This document shows, piece by piece, positions 37,226 through 47,597 of a DNA stretch of 64,000 bases. The notes under the pieces are model-generated. The model did no database searches. It was not told the origin of the DNA and saw only the letters and a program-made list of their open reading frames with translations. The stretch is from Rahnella variigena (GTDB lineage: Bacteria > Pseudomonadota > Gammaproteobacteria > Enterobacterales > Enterobacteriaceae). The stretch covers positions 1,550,001-1,614,000 of the forward strand of contig NZ_NSDJ01000001.1 of assembly GCF_003610915.1 (NCBI RefSeq). The letters are read 5' to 3'. Position 1 is the stretch's first letter; each line of letters opens with the position of its first letter. The translations under genes and the position numbers were made by a program.

Positions 37226-37882
37226 TTATTGCGGGTCGCCGTTCAGCAAGGCGGAGACGCCCTGACGGTAGCGCTGTTCCAGCGTTTCGCGGCTGGTGGC
37301 GTCAACTTCCAGGTTGCGCAGTCGTCCGTCCTGAATGCCGTAAACCCAGCCGTGCAGCGTGACTTTCTGGCCGCGTTTCCAGGCCGATTGCATCACCGTG
37401 GAGTGACCGAGGTTGTAGACTTGCTCGACCACATTCAGTTCGCACAATTTATCGAGACGTTTTTCTGGCGACAGTTCGCCCAGCAGGGAACTGTGTTTGT
37501 ACCAGATGTCCCGTATATGCAACAACCAGTTATTGATCAAACCCAGTTCAGGGTTTTCAACCGCCGCCTGCACACCGCCACAGCCGTAGTGACCGCAGAT
37601 AATCACGTGTTCGACTTCCAGCACGTCGATAGCATATTGCACAACGGACAGGCAGTTAAGGTCGGTGTGGATGACCAAATTGGCGACGTTACGGTGAACG
37701 AAAAGTTCGCCCGGCTCCAGGCCAGTCAGTCGCTCGGCGGGGACACGGCTATCGGAACAGCCAATCCACAAGAAACGGGGTTTTTGAGACTGGGAAAGGC
37801 GTTCAAAGAAACCAGGATCTTCGTCAATCATGGTTTTAGACCAGGCTGCGTTGTTACTGATGAGTCTTTCTATGTCATTCAT
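37226..37882 (-). CDS. can: beta-class carbonic anhydrase
   Basis: The 218-residue cytosolic zinc enzyme interconverts CO2 and bicarbonate. The zinc and active-site residues are in [12 protein letters not shown] (Cys, Asp, Arg) and [10 protein letters not shown] (His, Cys). It is almost collinear with E. coli Can (220 aa). ATG at 37882 matches the family start; the frame extends to a TTG at 37891. It is divergent from yadG, as in E. coli. Confidence 0.97.
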   Translation of the reverse strand: MNDIERLISNNAAWSKTMIDEDPGFFERLSQSQKPRFLWIGCSDSRVPAERLTGLEPGELFVHRNVANLVIHTDLNCLSVVQYAIDVLEVEHVIICGHYGCGGVQAAVENPELGLINNWLLHIRDIWYKHSSLLGELSPEKRLDKLCELNVVEQVYNLGHSTVMQSAWKRGQKVTLHGWVYGIQDGRLRNLEVDATSRETLEQRYRQGVSALLNGDPQ

Positions 37883-38015
37883 GGAGGTCAATAGCCTGTA
37901 ACGAGCTCACTGCGATGGGGTAATATAGGGCAATGCCCCGACTTTTCAAACAGATTCGGCATCTCCACTTACTCATTCCTACAACAGGGTTTTCACAAGA
38001 AGGTACGCTCCCTTT

Positions 38016-38939
38016 ATGAATTATGCATTGGAACTGGAAAAGTTAACCAAAACTTACGCCGGTGGTGTACAGGCTTTGCGTGGAATCGATCTGCGCGTCG
38101 AAGCTGGCGATTTTTATGCCCTGCTTGGGCCGAACGGTGCGGGTAAATCCACCACCATTGGTATCATCAGTTCACTGGTCAACAAAACTGCCGGCAAAGT
38201 GCAGGTGTTTGGCTATGACATTGATAAAGATATTGTGAATGCTAAACGCCAGTTAGGTCTGGTGCCGCAGGAATTCAACTTCAACCCGTTTGAAACCGTC
38301 ATGCAGGTGGTGGTCAATCAGGCCGGTTATTACGGCGTGCCACGTCCGCTGGCACTGCAACGTGCGGAAAAATATCTGACACAGCTGGATTTATGGGGCA
38401 AGCGCAACGAGCGTTCGCGCATGCTCTCCGGCGGGATGAAACGTCGTCTGATGATCGCCCGTGCGCTGATGCACGAGCCAAAACTGCTGATCCTCGATGA
38501 GCCCACGGCGGGCGTGGATATCGAACTGCGCCGCTCCATGTGGGGCTTCCTGAAAGAGCTGAACGCGCAGGGCACCACTATCATTCTGACCACGCACTAT
38601 CTGGAAGAAGCGGAAATGCTGTGCCGTAATATCGGCATTATTCAGGGCGGCCAGCTGGTGGAAAACACCAGTATGAAAGAGCTGTTGTCGAAGCTGAAAT
38701 CCGAAACGTTCATTCTGGATTTAGGCGCGAAAAGCCCGCTGCCGGTGCTCGAAGGCTACCGTAGCCAGCTGACGGACACGTCAACGCTGGAAGTGGAAGT
38801 CATGCGCGAGCAGGGACTGAATTCCCTGTTCAGCCAGCTGAGCAAGCAGGGCGTGCAGGTATTAAGTATGCGTAACAAGGCGAACCGTCTGGAAGAGCTG
38901 TTTGTCACGCTGGTGAACGGCAGTGAGGAAAAGAAATAA
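38016..38939 (+). CDS. yadG: ABC-2 type transporter ATPase YadG
   Basis: The 307-residue ATPase has Walker A GPNGAGKST, signature SGGMKRRLMIARAL, Walker B LLILDEPTAGVD and the H-loop TTHYLEEAE. It pairs with the membrane protein YadH, whose start overlaps this stop (TAATG). The exported substrate has not been established to my knowledge. AAGG lies upstream of the ATG. Confidence 0.95.
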   Translation: MNYALELEKLTKTYAGGVQALRGIDLRVEAGDFYALLGPNGAGKSTTIGIISSLVNKTAGKVQVFGYDIDKDIVNAKRQLGLVPQEFNFNPFETVMQVVVNQAGYYGVPRPLALQRAEKYLTQLDLWGKRNERSRMLSGGMKRRLMIARALMHEPKLLILDEPTAGVDIELRRSMWGFLKELNAQGTTIILTTHYLEEAEMLCRNIGIIQGGQLVENTSMKELLSKLKSETFILDLGAKSPLPVLEGYRSQLTDTSTLEVEVMREQGLNSLFSQLSKQGVQVLSMRNKANRLEELFVTLVNGSEEKK

Positions 38940-39709
38940 TGTCGCAATTGTACTGGGTGGCACTCAAAAGTATCTGGATGAAAGAGATCAACCGTTTTGG
39001 CCGGATCTGGATCCAAACACTGGTTCCGCCGGTCATCACCATGACCTTGTATTTCATCATCTTCGGTAACCTGATCGGTTCGCAGATCGGCAGCATGCAC
39101 GGTTTCACCTATATGCAGTTTATCGTGCCGGGGCTGATCATGATGGCGGTGATCACTAACTCCTACGCCAACGTGGCGTCGTCGTTCTTCAGCGCTAAAT
39201 TCCAGCGCAACATTGAAGAACTGCTGGTCGCGCCGGTGCCAACGCACGTGGTGATCGCCGGTTATGTCGGCGGCGGCGTGGCGCGCGGGATCTGCGTGGG
39301 GATCCTGGTCACGGCGATCTCGTTGTTCTTCGTCCCGCTGGTGATCCACTCCTGGTGGATCATCGCGCTGACCTTATTGCTGACTGCGATCCTGTTCTCG
39401 CTGGGCGGTTTACTGAACGCGGTGTTTGCGACAACGTTTGACGATATCAGCCTGATCCCGACGTTCGTGCTGACGCCGCTGACCTATCTTGGCGGCGTGT
39501 TCTACTCGCTGTCGTTGTTGCCGCCAATCTGGCAAGCGGTTTCCAAGCTGAACCCGATCGTCTACATGATCAGCGGTTTCCGCTACGGTTTCCTGGGGAT
39601 TTCAGACGTGCCGCTGGTGTTCACCATGAGCGTGCTGGTGGCGTTTATTGCGGTGTTTTATTTGCTGGCGTGGTACTTGATCGAGCGCGGGCGTGGTCTT
39701 AGAAGTTGA
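38939..39709 (+). CDS. yadH: ABC-2 type transporter permease YadH
   Basis: The 256-residue inner-membrane protein has six hydrophobic segments and the ABC-2 family signature near the C-terminus (LTPLTYLGGVFYSLSLLPPIWQAVSKLNPIVYMISGFRYG). It is translationally coupled to yadG by a one-base overlap. The pair is conserved next to the pan genes in Enterobacterales. Confidence 0.95.
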   Translation: MSQLYWVALKSIWMKEINRFGRIWIQTLVPPVITMTLYFIIFGNLIGSQIGSMHGFTYMQFIVPGLIMMAVITNSYANVASSFFSAKFQRNIEELLVAPVPTHVVIAGYVGGGVARGICVGILVTAISLFFVPLVIHSWWIIALTLLLTAILFSLGGLLNAVFATTFDDISLIPTFVLTPLTYLGGVFYSLSLLPPIWQAVSKLNPIVYMISGFRYGFLGISDVPLVFTMSVLVAFIAVFYLLAWYLIERGRGLRS

Positions 39710-39721
39710 TTTTTCTGTGCT

Positions 39722-39851
39722 CCCTCCCCTGCGAAGGGGAGGGTTGGGGTGGGGTGGGGTATTAAGGTCAAAAACTAAATTAAAGGTGTGCTTTAACTCA
39801 TTGCTTTGTATTTAAAACCCCCTCCCAACCTCCCCCTTCGCAGGAGGAGGA
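39722..39851. repeat. REP-like palindromic doublet between yadH and panD
   Basis: The unit ccctcccc-tgcgaa-ggggaggg (39722-39743) is a perfect hairpin. An inverted, slightly degenerate copy (cctccccc-ttcgca-ggaggagg) lies at 39828-39849. The flanks gggttggggtggggt and accccctcccaacc are also mutually inverted, so the whole forms a large palindrome with an AT-rich centre, like a REP doublet or small MITE. Confidence 0.75.
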
Positions 39852-39906
39852 GCAAAACCAAAATCAGTTCAGGTTGTATTGCAGCTGAGTGCGAAACACC
39901 ATTAGC

Positions 39907-39930
39907 TCCCTCCCCCCTTCGCAGGGGAAG
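39907..39930. repeat. third REP-like unit, adjacent to panD end
   Basis: ctccccccttcgcaggggaag is the same C-rich / TTCGCA / G-rich hairpin as in the doublet just upstream. It ends about 9 bases from the panD stop on the minus strand and may serve as its transcription end. Confidence 0.65.
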
Positions 39931-39938
39931 GCGTTTTA

Positions 39939-40319
39939 TCAGGCCACCTGAACCGGCACGGCTTTGGCGGTGCGTTTCAGCTGGTTTTCACCTTCGAAAT
40001 AGGCCACTTTCGGTTTGTGCTGGCGGGCCTGTTCATCTGACATCTGCACGTAAGAACAGATGATCAGCAGGTCGCCGACACAGGCACAGCGCGCTGCCGC
40101 ACCGTTCACCGAAATAATCCGCGAACCGCGTTCTGCCGCGATGGCGTAAGTCGAGAAACGCTGACCGTTGGCAACGTTATAAATATCAATTGCTTCGTAT
40201 TCCAGAATGCCTGAGGCATCAAGAAAATCCTGATCGATGGCGCAGGAGCCTTCGTAATGCAAATCTGCCTGAGTGACGTGAACCCGGTGCAGTTTGCCTT
40301 GCAGCATTGTACGTACCAT
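39939..40319 (-). CDS. panD: aspartate 1-decarboxylase
   Basis: The 126-residue proenzyme makes beta-alanine for pantothenate. It is self-processed at the Gly-Ser bond in [14 protein letters not shown], giving the pyruvoyl cofactor on Ser25. The length equals E. coli PanD. ATG at 40319 gives the family N-terminus ([13 protein letters not shown]); the frame extends upstream without homology. It lies 107 bp downstream of panC on the same strand. Confidence 0.96.
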   Translation of the reverse strand: MVRTMLQGKLHRVHVTQADLHYEGSCAIDQDFLDASGILEYEAIDIYNVANGQRFSTYAIAAERGSRIISVNGAAARCACVGDLLIICSYVQMSDEQARQHKPKVAYFEGENQLKRTAKAVPVQVA

Positions 40320-40426
40320 TGCGTGTGACCCTTCGTGCGTAAAAAGTCTGGGGATCCGCCGGGCGGACAGTCTAAAAGTCCGAAGTTTCCGGCGGCCAAC
40401 ATAGTTGTCCATTTGACCTGCGCTGT

Positions 40427-41281
40427 CTACTGCGTCAGATCAACTTCCTGATTATCAATCAGTCGCGCTTTACCCAGCCAGGCCGCCATCAGGATCACCG
40501 CAGAGGTGCTGTCGACGGATAACTCCTGTAAGGTTTTTGCATCACGGATAAACAGTTCATCCGGTGTGAAACCCGCTTCGCGAAGCTGTTGCGCGGTTTC
40601 CTGCAACATTTCGTCGGTATGACGTTCACCCTGGCTCAGACGTTGTGCCAGCGCGTTCATGATCTTATTCAGCTGAGGGGCGATTTTACGTTCATCGGCA
40701 GTCAGATAACCGTTACGGGAACTGAGCGCCAGACCGTCTTTGGCACGCACAATCGGCACGCCGACAATCTCGATGTCGTATCCCATATCTTCCACCATCG
40801 TGCGCAGCAGTGCCAGTTGCTGGAAGTCCTTTTGCCCGAAACAGGCGACCTGCGGTTGCACCAGATTGAACAGTTTGCTGACGATGGTTGAGACGCCACG
40901 AAAATGTCCCGGACGGCTCGCGCCTTCCAGAATGGTGGAAATCACCGGCACATCAACCTGAGTCTGGGTTGCCAGACCTTTCGGATAGACTTCCGCAGGC
41001 GACGGGGCGAATACCAGATCTACGCCGCGCTTATTCAGCTTCTCGCAGTCTTCCTGCAAGGTACGCGGGTAACGTTCAAGATCATCCGCGCGCTCGAACT
41101 GCATCGGGTTGACGAAAATACTCACCACCACCACGTCGCCACGCGCTTTGGCTTCTTCCACCAGCGTCATGTGGCCTTCGTGCAGGTTGCCCATCGTCGG
41201 CACCAGTGCGATGCGTTTGTTATTCTTACGAAAATCACGGATTTCGCGACGCAGCAGCGCCACGCTGTCAATTATCAACAC
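40427..41281 (-). CDS. panC: pantothenate synthetase
   Basis: The 284-residue cytoplasmic ligase joins pantoate and beta-alanine with ATP. It has the nucleotidyltransferase motif [30 protein letters not shown] and the SSRNGYLT loop. It follows panB after about 14 bp, forming panB-panC with panD just downstream, so all steps from ketoisovalerate to pantothenate except the PanE reductase are clustered here. Confidence 0.97.
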   Translation of the reverse strand: MLIIDSVALLRREIRDFRKNNKRIALVPTMGNLHEGHMTLVEEAKARGDVVVVSIFVNPMQFERADDLERYPRTLQEDCEKLNKRGVDLVFAPSPAEVYPKGLATQTQVDVPVISTILEGASRPGHFRGVSTIVSKLFNLVQPQVACFGQKDFQQLALLRTMVEDMGYDIEIVGVPIVRAKDGLALSSRNGYLTADERKIAPQLNKIMNALAQRLSQGERHTDEMLQETAQQLREAGFTPDELFIRDAKTLQELSVDSTSAVILMAAWLGKARLIDNQEVDLTQ

Positions 41282-41295
41282 CAGCCTTCTCCCGC

Positions 41296-42090
41296 TTATT
41301 TAAAGGAATGTTCTTCGCCCGGATACACGCCTTGCGCGACCTGATCGACATACAAACGCACTGCGCCACGAATGTCACCGGCTTCGCTGAGGAAGTCTTT
41401 GGCGAATTTAGGCGTATGGCCGCCGGTGATGCCAAATGCGTCATGCATTACCAGAATCTGTCCATCAGTCACATTGCCCGCGCCAATGCCGATCACCGGA
41501 ATGCTCAGTTCTTCGGTCACGCGGCGGGCCAGTTCGACCGGCACACATTCCAGCACCAGCAACTGCGCACCGGCTTCTTCGAGCATCATCGCATCTTTGA
41601 TCAGCTGATTGGCGGCGACTTCATCGCGTCCCTGAACTTTGTAGCCACCGAAAATGTTCACCGACTGCGGCGTCAGCCCCAGATGGCCACACACCGGCAC
41701 GGCGCGTTCGGTCAGCATTCTGACCGTATCACACAGCCAGCTACCGCCTTCGAGTTTGACCATATTGCCGCCCGCGCGCATCAGCACGGCAGCGCTTTCA
41801 AACGCCTGTTCAGGCGTGGCGTAACTCATGAACGGCAGGTCAGCCAGCAATAACGCGTGAGGCGCGCCACGGCGCACGCAGCGGGTGTGGTAAGCAATCT
41901 CTTCGACCGTCACCGGCAGCGTGGAATCCTGGCCCTGAACGACCATGCCCAGCGAGTCACCGATCAGCATCACAGAGATGCCTTGTTCAGCAAACAGTTG
42001 CGCGAAACTGGCGTCATACGCGGTAATGGTCGCAAATTTATGTTTTTCCTGCTTCCATTGGCGAAGCTGGCTCAGCGTTGTTGGTTTCAT
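41296..42090 (-). CDS. panB: 3-methyl-2-oxobutanoate hydroxymethyltransferase
   Basis: The 264-residue enzyme transfers a hydroxymethyl group from methylene-tetrahydrofolate to ketoisovalerate, the first step of pantothenate synthesis. Conserved: [45 protein letters not shown] at 42090 has AAGGA about 9 bases upstream and gives the same length as E. coli PanB. It is first gene of the panBC unit; here qseBC, not folK, lies upstream. Confidence 0.97.
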   Translation of the reverse strand: MKPTTLSQLRQWKQEKHKFATITAYDASFAQLFAEQGISVMLIGDSLGMVVQGQDSTLPVTVEEIAYHTRCVRRGAPHALLLADLPFMSYATPEQAFESAAVLMRAGGNMVKLEGGSWLCDTVRMLTERAVPVCGHLGLTPQSVNIFGGYKVQGRDEVAANQLIKDAMMLEEAGAQLLVLECVPVELARRVTEELSIPVIGIGAGNVTDGQILVMHDAFGITGGHTPKFAKDFLSEAGDIRGAVRLYVDQVAQGVYPGEEHSFK

Positions 42091-42196
42091 GAACACGTTC
42101 CTTTGAATAATTCATCGGATGAATATGATGCCGGTATTCTACTGTATGAGTGGAAAGTCAGACAGCACGATCACTCGCAGAGACGTTGATCCCGCT

Positions 42197-42213
42197 CTTA
42201 AGAAGTGATTAAG
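42197..42213 (+). promoter_or_regulatory. PmrA/QseB-type box in the qseBC promoter
   Basis: CTTAAG-N5-ATTAAG (42197-42213) fits the tandem HTTAAD-N5-HTTAAD pattern bound by PmrA and QseB. It ends 10 bp before TATAAT (42224-42229), so it takes the place of the -35 element, as for an activator. Transcription would start about 13 bases before the qseB ATG. Confidence 0.6.
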
Positions 42214-42248
42214 AAGCGTCAGCTATAATGGCAAAAACGGAGGGAACC

Positions 42249-42935
42249 ATGCGAATTCTATTAGTTGAAGACGACAAGATGATCGGCGACGGTATCAAAG
42301 CCGGGCTGACAAAATTAGGTTTTACACTGGACTGGTTTACCGACGGCGTGACGGGCAAAGCGGCGCTCGACAGCGCGCCTTACGATGCAGTGATCCTCGA
42401 TTTGAGCCTGCCGGGCATGGACGGAATGGATCTGTTGCGCGAATGGCGTAAGGCCGGACGAGATACGCCGGTGCTGATCCTCACCGCCCGTGATGCGCTC
42501 GAGCAGCGGGTCGGTGGCCTGCAGGCCGGTGCCGATGATTATCTGTGTAAGCCTTTTGCACTGGTGGAAGTTGCCGCACGCCTGCAGGCACTGATCCGCC
42601 GTCGTCACGGCGTAGTGACGCCAAAAGTCATTCATGGCGCGATAGAATTTGATCCCGCAGCCCGCAGCGTGATGCTTAACGGAGAAGCGGTGACACTGAC
42701 CCCGCGTGAAGTCGCGGTACTGGAGCTGTTTCTCAACAACAAAGGCCGCGTGCTGGCGCGTACGCTCATCCAGGAAAAACTCTACAACTGGGACGATGAG
42801 GTCAGCAGCAACGCCGTGGAAGTGCATATTCACCATCTGCGCAGCAAACTCGGCAAAGGTTTTATCCGCACCGTCCATGGCGTGGGCTATACGCTGGGCG
42901 ATGAGATAAAAACAGGTGAAGGAGGGGAGGCGTGA
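42249..42935 (+). CDS. qseB: response regulator QseB (OmpR family)
   Basis: The 228-residue protein has a receiver domain with acidic pocket (VEDD), phosphorylated Asp in [14 protein letters not shown] and Lys in DYLCKPF. A winged-helix DNA-binding domain follows ([43 protein letters not shown]). ATG at 42249 is preceded by GGAGGG. It overlaps qseC by 4 bp (GTGA). The neighbouring kinase clearly matches QseC, supporting the name over other OmpR-family regulators. Confidence 0.88.
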   Translation: MRILLVEDDKMIGDGIKAGLTKLGFTLDWFTDGVTGKAALDSAPYDAVILDLSLPGMDGMDLLREWRKAGRDTPVLILTARDALEQRVGGLQAGADDYLCKPFALVEVAARLQALIRRRHGVVTPKVIHGAIEFDPAARSVMLNGEAVTLTPREVAVLELFLNNKGRVLARTLIQEKLYNWDDEVSSNAVEVHIHHLRSKLGKGFIRTVHGVGYTLGDEIKTGEGGEA

Positions 42936-44308
42936 AGCGGGTGAAGAAACTGAAAAATCTCAGCCTGCGCCTGCGTCTGATCCTGCTTTTCTCGGTGCTG
43001 GCGCTGCTGACCTGGATGATTGCCAGCGGCGTGGCGTGGCATCAGACCCGCAAACACATCAATGAAGTTTTCGATACTCAGCAAATGCTGTTCGCCAAAC
43101 GTCTTGCCGCCACCGGGCTGGGCGATCGCCTGAATCTCTCAAAAGACGCCGAACTGCCGGATACCAAAAAAATGGTGCGCAAAGGATCACGCGGTCATAC
43201 CGATGACGATGCGCTGACCTTTGCTATTTTTAACCTTCACGGGCAAATGCTGCTTAATGATGGTGAGAACGGCAAACGCATTCGCTTCGATGGTGATACG
43301 CAGGGCTTTGTCGATGCGGAACTGAGAGGTGACAGCGATACCTGGCGGATGGTCTGGCTGACGTCGCCGGACGGACAATATCGCGTGGCCGTCGGGCAGG
43401 AATATGATTATCGCAATGATATGGCCTGGAGTCTGGTCAGCGGACAACTGACGCCGTGGCTGGGCTCGCTGCCGGTACTGTTACTGGCGCTGATTGTGAT
43501 GGTTACGCTGGAATTGCGTCCGCTGCGTCGCGTGGCACAAGGATTGCGTCAGCGTTCGCCGGAAGATTCCACGCCGATAGTCACGGATTCTTTGCCCGGT
43601 GAAGTGCTGCCGCTGGCGAATGCGCTGAATTCTCTGTTTGCCCGTACCGGTGAAATGCTGGTACGCGAACGCCGGTTCACTTCGGATGCCGCCCACGAGC
43701 TGCGCAGTCCGCTGGCGGCGTTGCGGGTGCAAACGGAAGTGGTGCAGCTTTCCGGCGATGACGCCCAAATGCGTGAACATGCGCTGGAAAATCTGACCAC
43801 CAGCATCGATCGCGCCACGCGGCTGGTGGATCAGTTACTGACGCTCTCAAGGCTGGAAAGTTTCTCCGCTCCGGAAGAACTGGAACGGATCGACTGGCCT
43901 TCGCTGGTCGCTCAAAGTCTGGCGGAACAGGATTATCGTGCGCACGGCAAAGGTATCGAATTACGTTTTGAAGAGCAGGGCGCGCCGCCTGAAATGCGGG
44001 GCCAGTCGCTGCTGCTTTCGCTGATGGTGCGCAATCTGCTGGATAACGCGATCCGTTATTCACCGGCCGGAACCTGCGTGACGGTGCGACTGAAACCGTG
44101 GGGAATGACGGTTGAAGATCAGGGGCCGGGGATCAGCGATGAACATCTGGCAAGACTCGGCGAGCGTTTTTACCGGCCACCGGGACAGGAACAAACCGGC
44201 AGCGGTCTGGGGATTTCGATCGTACAGAGGATAGCGCAGTTACATCAGCTGAAAGTTGTCTATGAGAACAAAGCAGAAGGGGGATTGATCGTACGGGTAA
44301 GCCGCTGA
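42932..44308 (+). CDS. qseC: sensor histidine kinase QseC
   Basis: The 458-residue membrane kinase has a first membrane segment at about residues 14-35 and a periplasmic domain like E. coli QseC ([34 protein letters not shown]). A second membrane segment follows ([17 protein letters not shown]), then the phosphorylated His in [16 protein letters not shown] and ATPase boxes ([28 protein letters not shown]). The start is GTG inside the qseB end. It is convergent with folK with a 5-bp gap. QseC homologues respond to catecholamine or autoinducer signals in E. coli. Confidence 0.9.
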   Translation: MKRVKKLKNLSLRLRLILLFSVLALLTWMIASGVAWHQTRKHINEVFDTQQMLFAKRLAATGLGDRLNLSKDAELPDTKKMVRKGSRGHTDDDALTFAIFNLHGQMLLNDGENGKRIRFDGDTQGFVDAELRGDSDTWRMVWLTSPDGQYRVAVGQEYDYRNDMAWSLVSGQLTPWLGSLPVLLLALIVMVTLELRPLRRVAQGLRQRSPEDSTPIVTDSLPGEVLPLANALNSLFARTGEMLVRERRFTSDAAHELRSPLAALRVQTEVVQLSGDDAQMREHALENLTTSIDRATRLVDQLLTLSRLESFSAPEELERIDWPSLVAQSLAEQDYRAHGKGIELRFEEQGAPPEMRGQSLLLSLMVRNLLDNAIRYSPAGTCVTVRLKPWGMTVEDQGPGISDEHLARLGERFYRPPGQEQTGSGLGISIVQRIAQLHQLKVVYENKAEGGLIVRVSR

Positions 44309-44313
44309 GCGAC

Positions 44314-44793
44314 TTACCATTTAGTCAGGCCGTTGAGCGGAACGCGTGCGAGCAGGCTTTGCAGCGTTTCGCCATCCGGAAACACCAGATCCGGCGCCAG
44401 ATCGGCCAGCGGATACAGCATAAACTCGCGGTTTTTCATATCGTAATGCGGCACTGTTAAACGCTCGGTATTGATCACCTGATCGCCATAGATCAGCATA
44501 TCGAGATCTAACGTCCGCGGTCCCCAGCGTTCGGCTTTGCGAACGCGTCCCTGATTTTGCTCGATCCCTTGCGTGCAATCGAGCAACTCTTCCGGCGGTA
44601 ACAGCGTATCAAGTGCCACCACCGCATTTAGATAATCAGGTTGATCTTGTGGCCCCAGCGGTTTACTGCGGTAAAACGGTGATGCGGCCACAAAGCGGGT
44701 GCGCGGCAAATGTGCCAGCGCCTCCAGCGCGCAATTTACCTGGTCAAGGGGACGGGCAAGATTACTGCCCAGAGCCAGGTAAACGCGGATCAT
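44314..44793 (-). CDS. folK: 6-hydroxymethyl-7,8-dihydropterin pyrophosphokinase
   Basis: The 159-residue folate enzyme transfers pyrophosphate from ATP to hydroxymethyldihydropterin. The HPPK signature is visible in [21 protein letters not shown], together with the opening [12 protein letters not shown]. It overlaps the pcnB stop by 4 bp, so the two are coupled. In E. coli panB follows folK; here qseBC intervenes in opposite orientation. Confidence 0.96.
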   Translation of the reverse strand: MIRVYLALGSNLARPLDQVNCALEALAHLPRTRFVAASPFYRSKPLGPQDQPDYLNAVVALDTLLPPEELLDCTQGIEQNQGRVRKAERWGPRTLDLDMLIYGDQVINTERLTVPHYDMKNREFMLYPLADLAPDLVFPDGETLQSLLARVPLNGLTKW

Positions 44794-46559
44794 TGACCGC
44801 CATCCTTACGCGGCGCCCGTTTACGCGGACGGCGCGGACGCGCACGGCGTGCCGGTGTCGCATCGTCACCGAGCGTACCCAGCATACTTTTTTGTGAAGC
44901 CGGTGTGGCTTCCTGGAACTCGCCCCACCACTGCGCCAGACTTTGCAGTTCGCGGTGTTGTTCGACTTCAGCACGCAGCACCAGTAAATCATAAGCCGCA
45001 CGGAACTTAGGATGTTCCATCAGCTTGTGCGCGCGTTTACCCTGACGACGTGACAGACGCAGTTGCAGCGCCCAGATGTCACGCACCAGCGTGGTAATAC
45101 GTTTCGGAATGGCCAGCGTACGGCACTGCTCGTCGAGCACGTCGTTCATTGCCAGCGCGAAGGCGTCGTAATATGTCAGACCGCCTTCCTGCGCCAGTTT
45201 TTGTGCGTGCTCAATCACCGGATACCACAGCATTGCCGCAAACAGGAACGCCGGATTGACGCGCTGATCGTTATGCAGACGGTGGTCGGTATTTTTCAGC
45301 ACCTGGATCAGAATGTGTTCCATCGGGCTGTCGCCTTGCTCAGTAAACTGGCGGGCAATCAGCGGGAACAAAGGCTGGAACAGCTGGTATTCACAAAGCT
45401 TTTTATATGTCTCGTAGCCGTAACCGGCCTGCAAGAGCTTCAGGGATTCTTCGAACAGACGCGCTGGCGGAATTTCCTGCAACAGCGTGGCCAGACGCGG
45501 GATCGGCTCGGCGGTTTCCGGGCTGATCTTCATGTCCAGTTTGGCGGCGAAACGCACAGCGCGCAGCATACGGACCGGATCTTCGCGGTAACGGGTTTCC
45601 GGATCACCAATCAGACGAATGATGCCGTTTTCCAGGTCGCGCAGACCGCCGGTGTAATCGCGAACGGTAAAGTCAGCAACGCCGTAATACAAACTGTTGA
45701 TGGTGAAGTCACGGCGCTGTGCGTCGTCTTCAATGGTGCCGAAAATGTTATCGCGCAGCAGCATGCCGTTGACCGCCTGCTGGGACACGTTTTTGTCTTC
45801 GGTTTCTTCGTGCTGTTCGTGGTGACCACGGAAGGTGGCGACTTCGATGATTTCCGGGCCAAACATCACGTGAGCCAGACGGAAACGACGACCGACCAGA
45901 CGGCAGTTGCGGAACAGTTTACGCACCTGATCCGGCGTGGCGTTGGTGGTGATATCGAAGTCTTTTGGTTTTTTATCCAGCAGCAAATCGCGCACGCCAC
46001 CGCCAACCAGGAAGGCTTCAAAGCCAGACTTGTTCAGACGGTAAAGGACTTTCAGGGCGTTTTCGCTGATATCACGACGAGAAATATTGTGCTCATCGCG
46101 GGGGATAATGGTCATCGCACGGGTTTCACCGGCGTAATCAAATGACGGACGCGGTTTCTGTACGTGTTCGACAGAAGGACGCGGAGCGCGAGGTTCGTTA
46201 CGCGATTCATTACGGTCAGTACGCTGATCGTGATGACGATCGCCACGGGAATCGCTGCGTTCGCCACGAGGCTGATAAGGGGAAGAAGAGCGGCGGTTGT
46301 TATTATTGCGGCGGTCGCCCCGGTTCGCGTTGTCATCCCGACGGCCGCGATTTTCACGGCGTTGCTCGTTGTCACGACGTTCAGGATTTTTTGCCTTCAC
46401 ATTGCCTTCGGCCACAGGAGACGGATCACGACGGGGATTTTCCTCGCGATTAGGTTCTCCATGAAGCGCGGCTTCGTCATGAACAGCCTTTTCTTCACGA
46501 ACGACTTTATCTTCACGAACTAGCACCTTACGGCAAAAATTGGCTACTCGGGTAAAAAT
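44790..46559 (-). CDS. pcnB: poly(A) polymerase I, ATT start, with long Arg/Asn/Asp-rich insertion
   Basis: The nucleotidyltransferase adds poly(A) tails that promote RNA decay. The reading frame extends past the usual GTG (46526) to ATT at 46559, giving [12 protein letters not shown], the same N-terminus E. coli PcnB has from its unusual AUU start; GAGGTG lies upstream. Total is 589 residues against about 465 in E. coli. The excess is a low-complexity stretch at residues about 20-145, rich in Arg, Asn, Asp and Glu. The catalytic core is intact: [42 protein letters not shown]. The basic tail ([10 protein letters not shown]) is conserved. The non-canonical start implies low, regulated translation. 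Confidence 0.9.
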   Translation of the reverse strand: MFTRVANFCRKVLVREDKVVREEKAVHDEAALHGEPNREENPRRDPSPVAEGNVKAKNPERRDNEQRRENRGRRDDNANRGDRRNNNNRRSSSPYQPRGERSDSRGDRHHDQRTDRNESRNEPRAPRPSVEHVQKPRPSFDYAGETRAMTIIPRDEHNISRRDISENALKVLYRLNKSGFEAFLVGGGVRDLLLDKKPKDFDITTNATPDQVRKLFRNCRLVGRRFRLAHVMFGPEIIEVATFRGHHEQHEETEDKNVSQQAVNGMLLRDNIFGTIEDDAQRRDFTINSLYYGVADFTVRDYTGGLRDLENGIIRLIGDPETRYREDPVRMLRAVRFAAKLDMKISPETAEPIPRLATLLQEIPPARLFEESLKLLQAGYGYETYKKLCEYQLFQPLFPLIARQFTEQGDSPMEHILIQVLKNTDHRLHNDQRVNPAFLFAAMLWYPVIEHAQKLAQEGGLTYYDAFALAMNDVLDEQCRTLAIPKRITTLVRDIWALQLRLSRRQGKRAHKLMEHPKFRAAYDLLVLRAEVEQHRELQSLAQWWGEFQEATPASQKSMLGTLGDDATPARRARPRRPRKRAPRKDGGQ

Positions 46560-46665
46560 GGTACACCTCGATAGTGACTGAAAAAATTGGCGTGACGCAA
46601 AAACAGCGGCTAATCATAGCTCACAGTAGCCGCTTTGAGAATGCCGATGTCACATCTGCGCAGCA

Positions 46666-47535
46666 TTAGCGCCCCTGATGCGGGATATCGGCTGTCGTCC
46701 ACTGTGCTGTCGCCCAGCGTAATAATAAAGGCAAAGTGTAATCCTGCCAGTTTTCCGGCAGCCTTTGGCCTAAAAATTTCAATGCGTTAATGATAACCGG
46801 ACGCGGATCGCCTTCCGGCAACGCGGGCGCGTGATTCTGCTTGGAAAGCTTATCGCCATTTTCATTGAGCGCCAGCGGTAAATGCAGGTATCCGGGCTGC
46901 GGATAACCTAAATGCCGGTAAAGGGAAATCTGGCGCACGGTCGGTTCAATCAGATCCGCGCCGCGCACGATGTGATTTACACCCTGAAAATGATCATCTA
47001 CCACCACCGCCAGATTATAGGCAAACAGGCCATCACGGCGGCGGATAATAAAGTCTTCTTCAGCGAGTTTCGCGCTGGCCTGTAAATGCCCCTGAAAATC
47101 GTCATCAAAACCGTACACAGGCAGCGTCTGGCGCAGGCGGATGGCGGCATTTTCTGCACCTAAATTTAAATCACGGCAATGGCCGTCGTAGGTTCCGCCG
47201 GTTTGCGAAATACGCTGGCGGGTACAGGTGCAGTAATAGCTTTTTTGCTGCTGATACAGCCAGTCCAGCGCGGCACGATAGGCGTCATGACGTTTTGACT
47301 GCCAGACGACCTCGCCATCCCACTCCAGTCCGTAGCGTTCGAGCGTGGCTAAAATGCGGTCAGCGGAGCCCGGAATTTCACGCGGCGGGTCGATATCGTC
47401 GATGCGCACTAACCATTTGCCGTTTTGCGAACGGGCGTGCAAATAGCTGCCAAGCGCGGCAATCAGAGAACCGAAATGAAGGTCACCGGAAGGTGAGGGG
47501 GCGAAACGGCCAGTGTAGTGTTGTTCTTGCGGCAT
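46666..47535 (-). CDS. gluQ: glutamyl-Q tRNA(Asp) synthetase
   Basis: The 289-residue truncated glutamyl-tRNA synthetase paralogue lacks the anticodon-binding domain and glutamylates queuosine in tRNA(Asp). It has the HIGH-like motif [17 protein letters not shown], a zinc site ([10 protein letters not shown]...YDGHC) and the KMSKS-like [15 protein letters not shown] at 47535 gives the family start; a GTG at 47580 is the only longer option. It lies 62 bp downstream of dksA, as in E. coli. Confidence 0.95.
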   Translation of the reverse strand: MPQEQHYTGRFAPSPSGDLHFGSLIAALGSYLHARSQNGKWLVRIDDIDPPREIPGSADRILATLERYGLEWDGEVVWQSKRHDAYRAALDWLYQQQKSYYCTCTRQRISQTGGTYDGHCRDLNLGAENAAIRLRQTLPVYGFDDDFQGHLQASAKLAEEDFIIRRRDGLFAYNLAVVVDDHFQGVNHIVRGADLIEPTVRQISLYRHLGYPQPGYLHLPLALNENGDKLSKQNHAPALPEGDPRPVIINALKFLGQRLPENWQDYTLPLLLRWATAQWTTADIPHQGR

Positions 47536-47597
47536 AAAAATGGGGTATGGCGTTAAAAGGGAACGCGGTGCATGACGCACCGCGTGGGACCCGAAAC

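Noticed and set aside
37223..37894. 223-codon open frame antisense to can
   Set aside because: Exact mirror of the carbonic anhydrase gene; no independent coding evidence.
45063..46145. 360-codon open frame antisense to pcnB
   Set aside because: Overlaps the catalytic core of pcnB completely, has no ribosome site and Gln/Val/Phe-biased shadow composition.
46526..46526. GTG as the pcnB start
   Set aside because: The frame continues upstream to an ATT with the conserved [12 protein letters not shown] peptide and a ribosome site, matching the known E. coli start.
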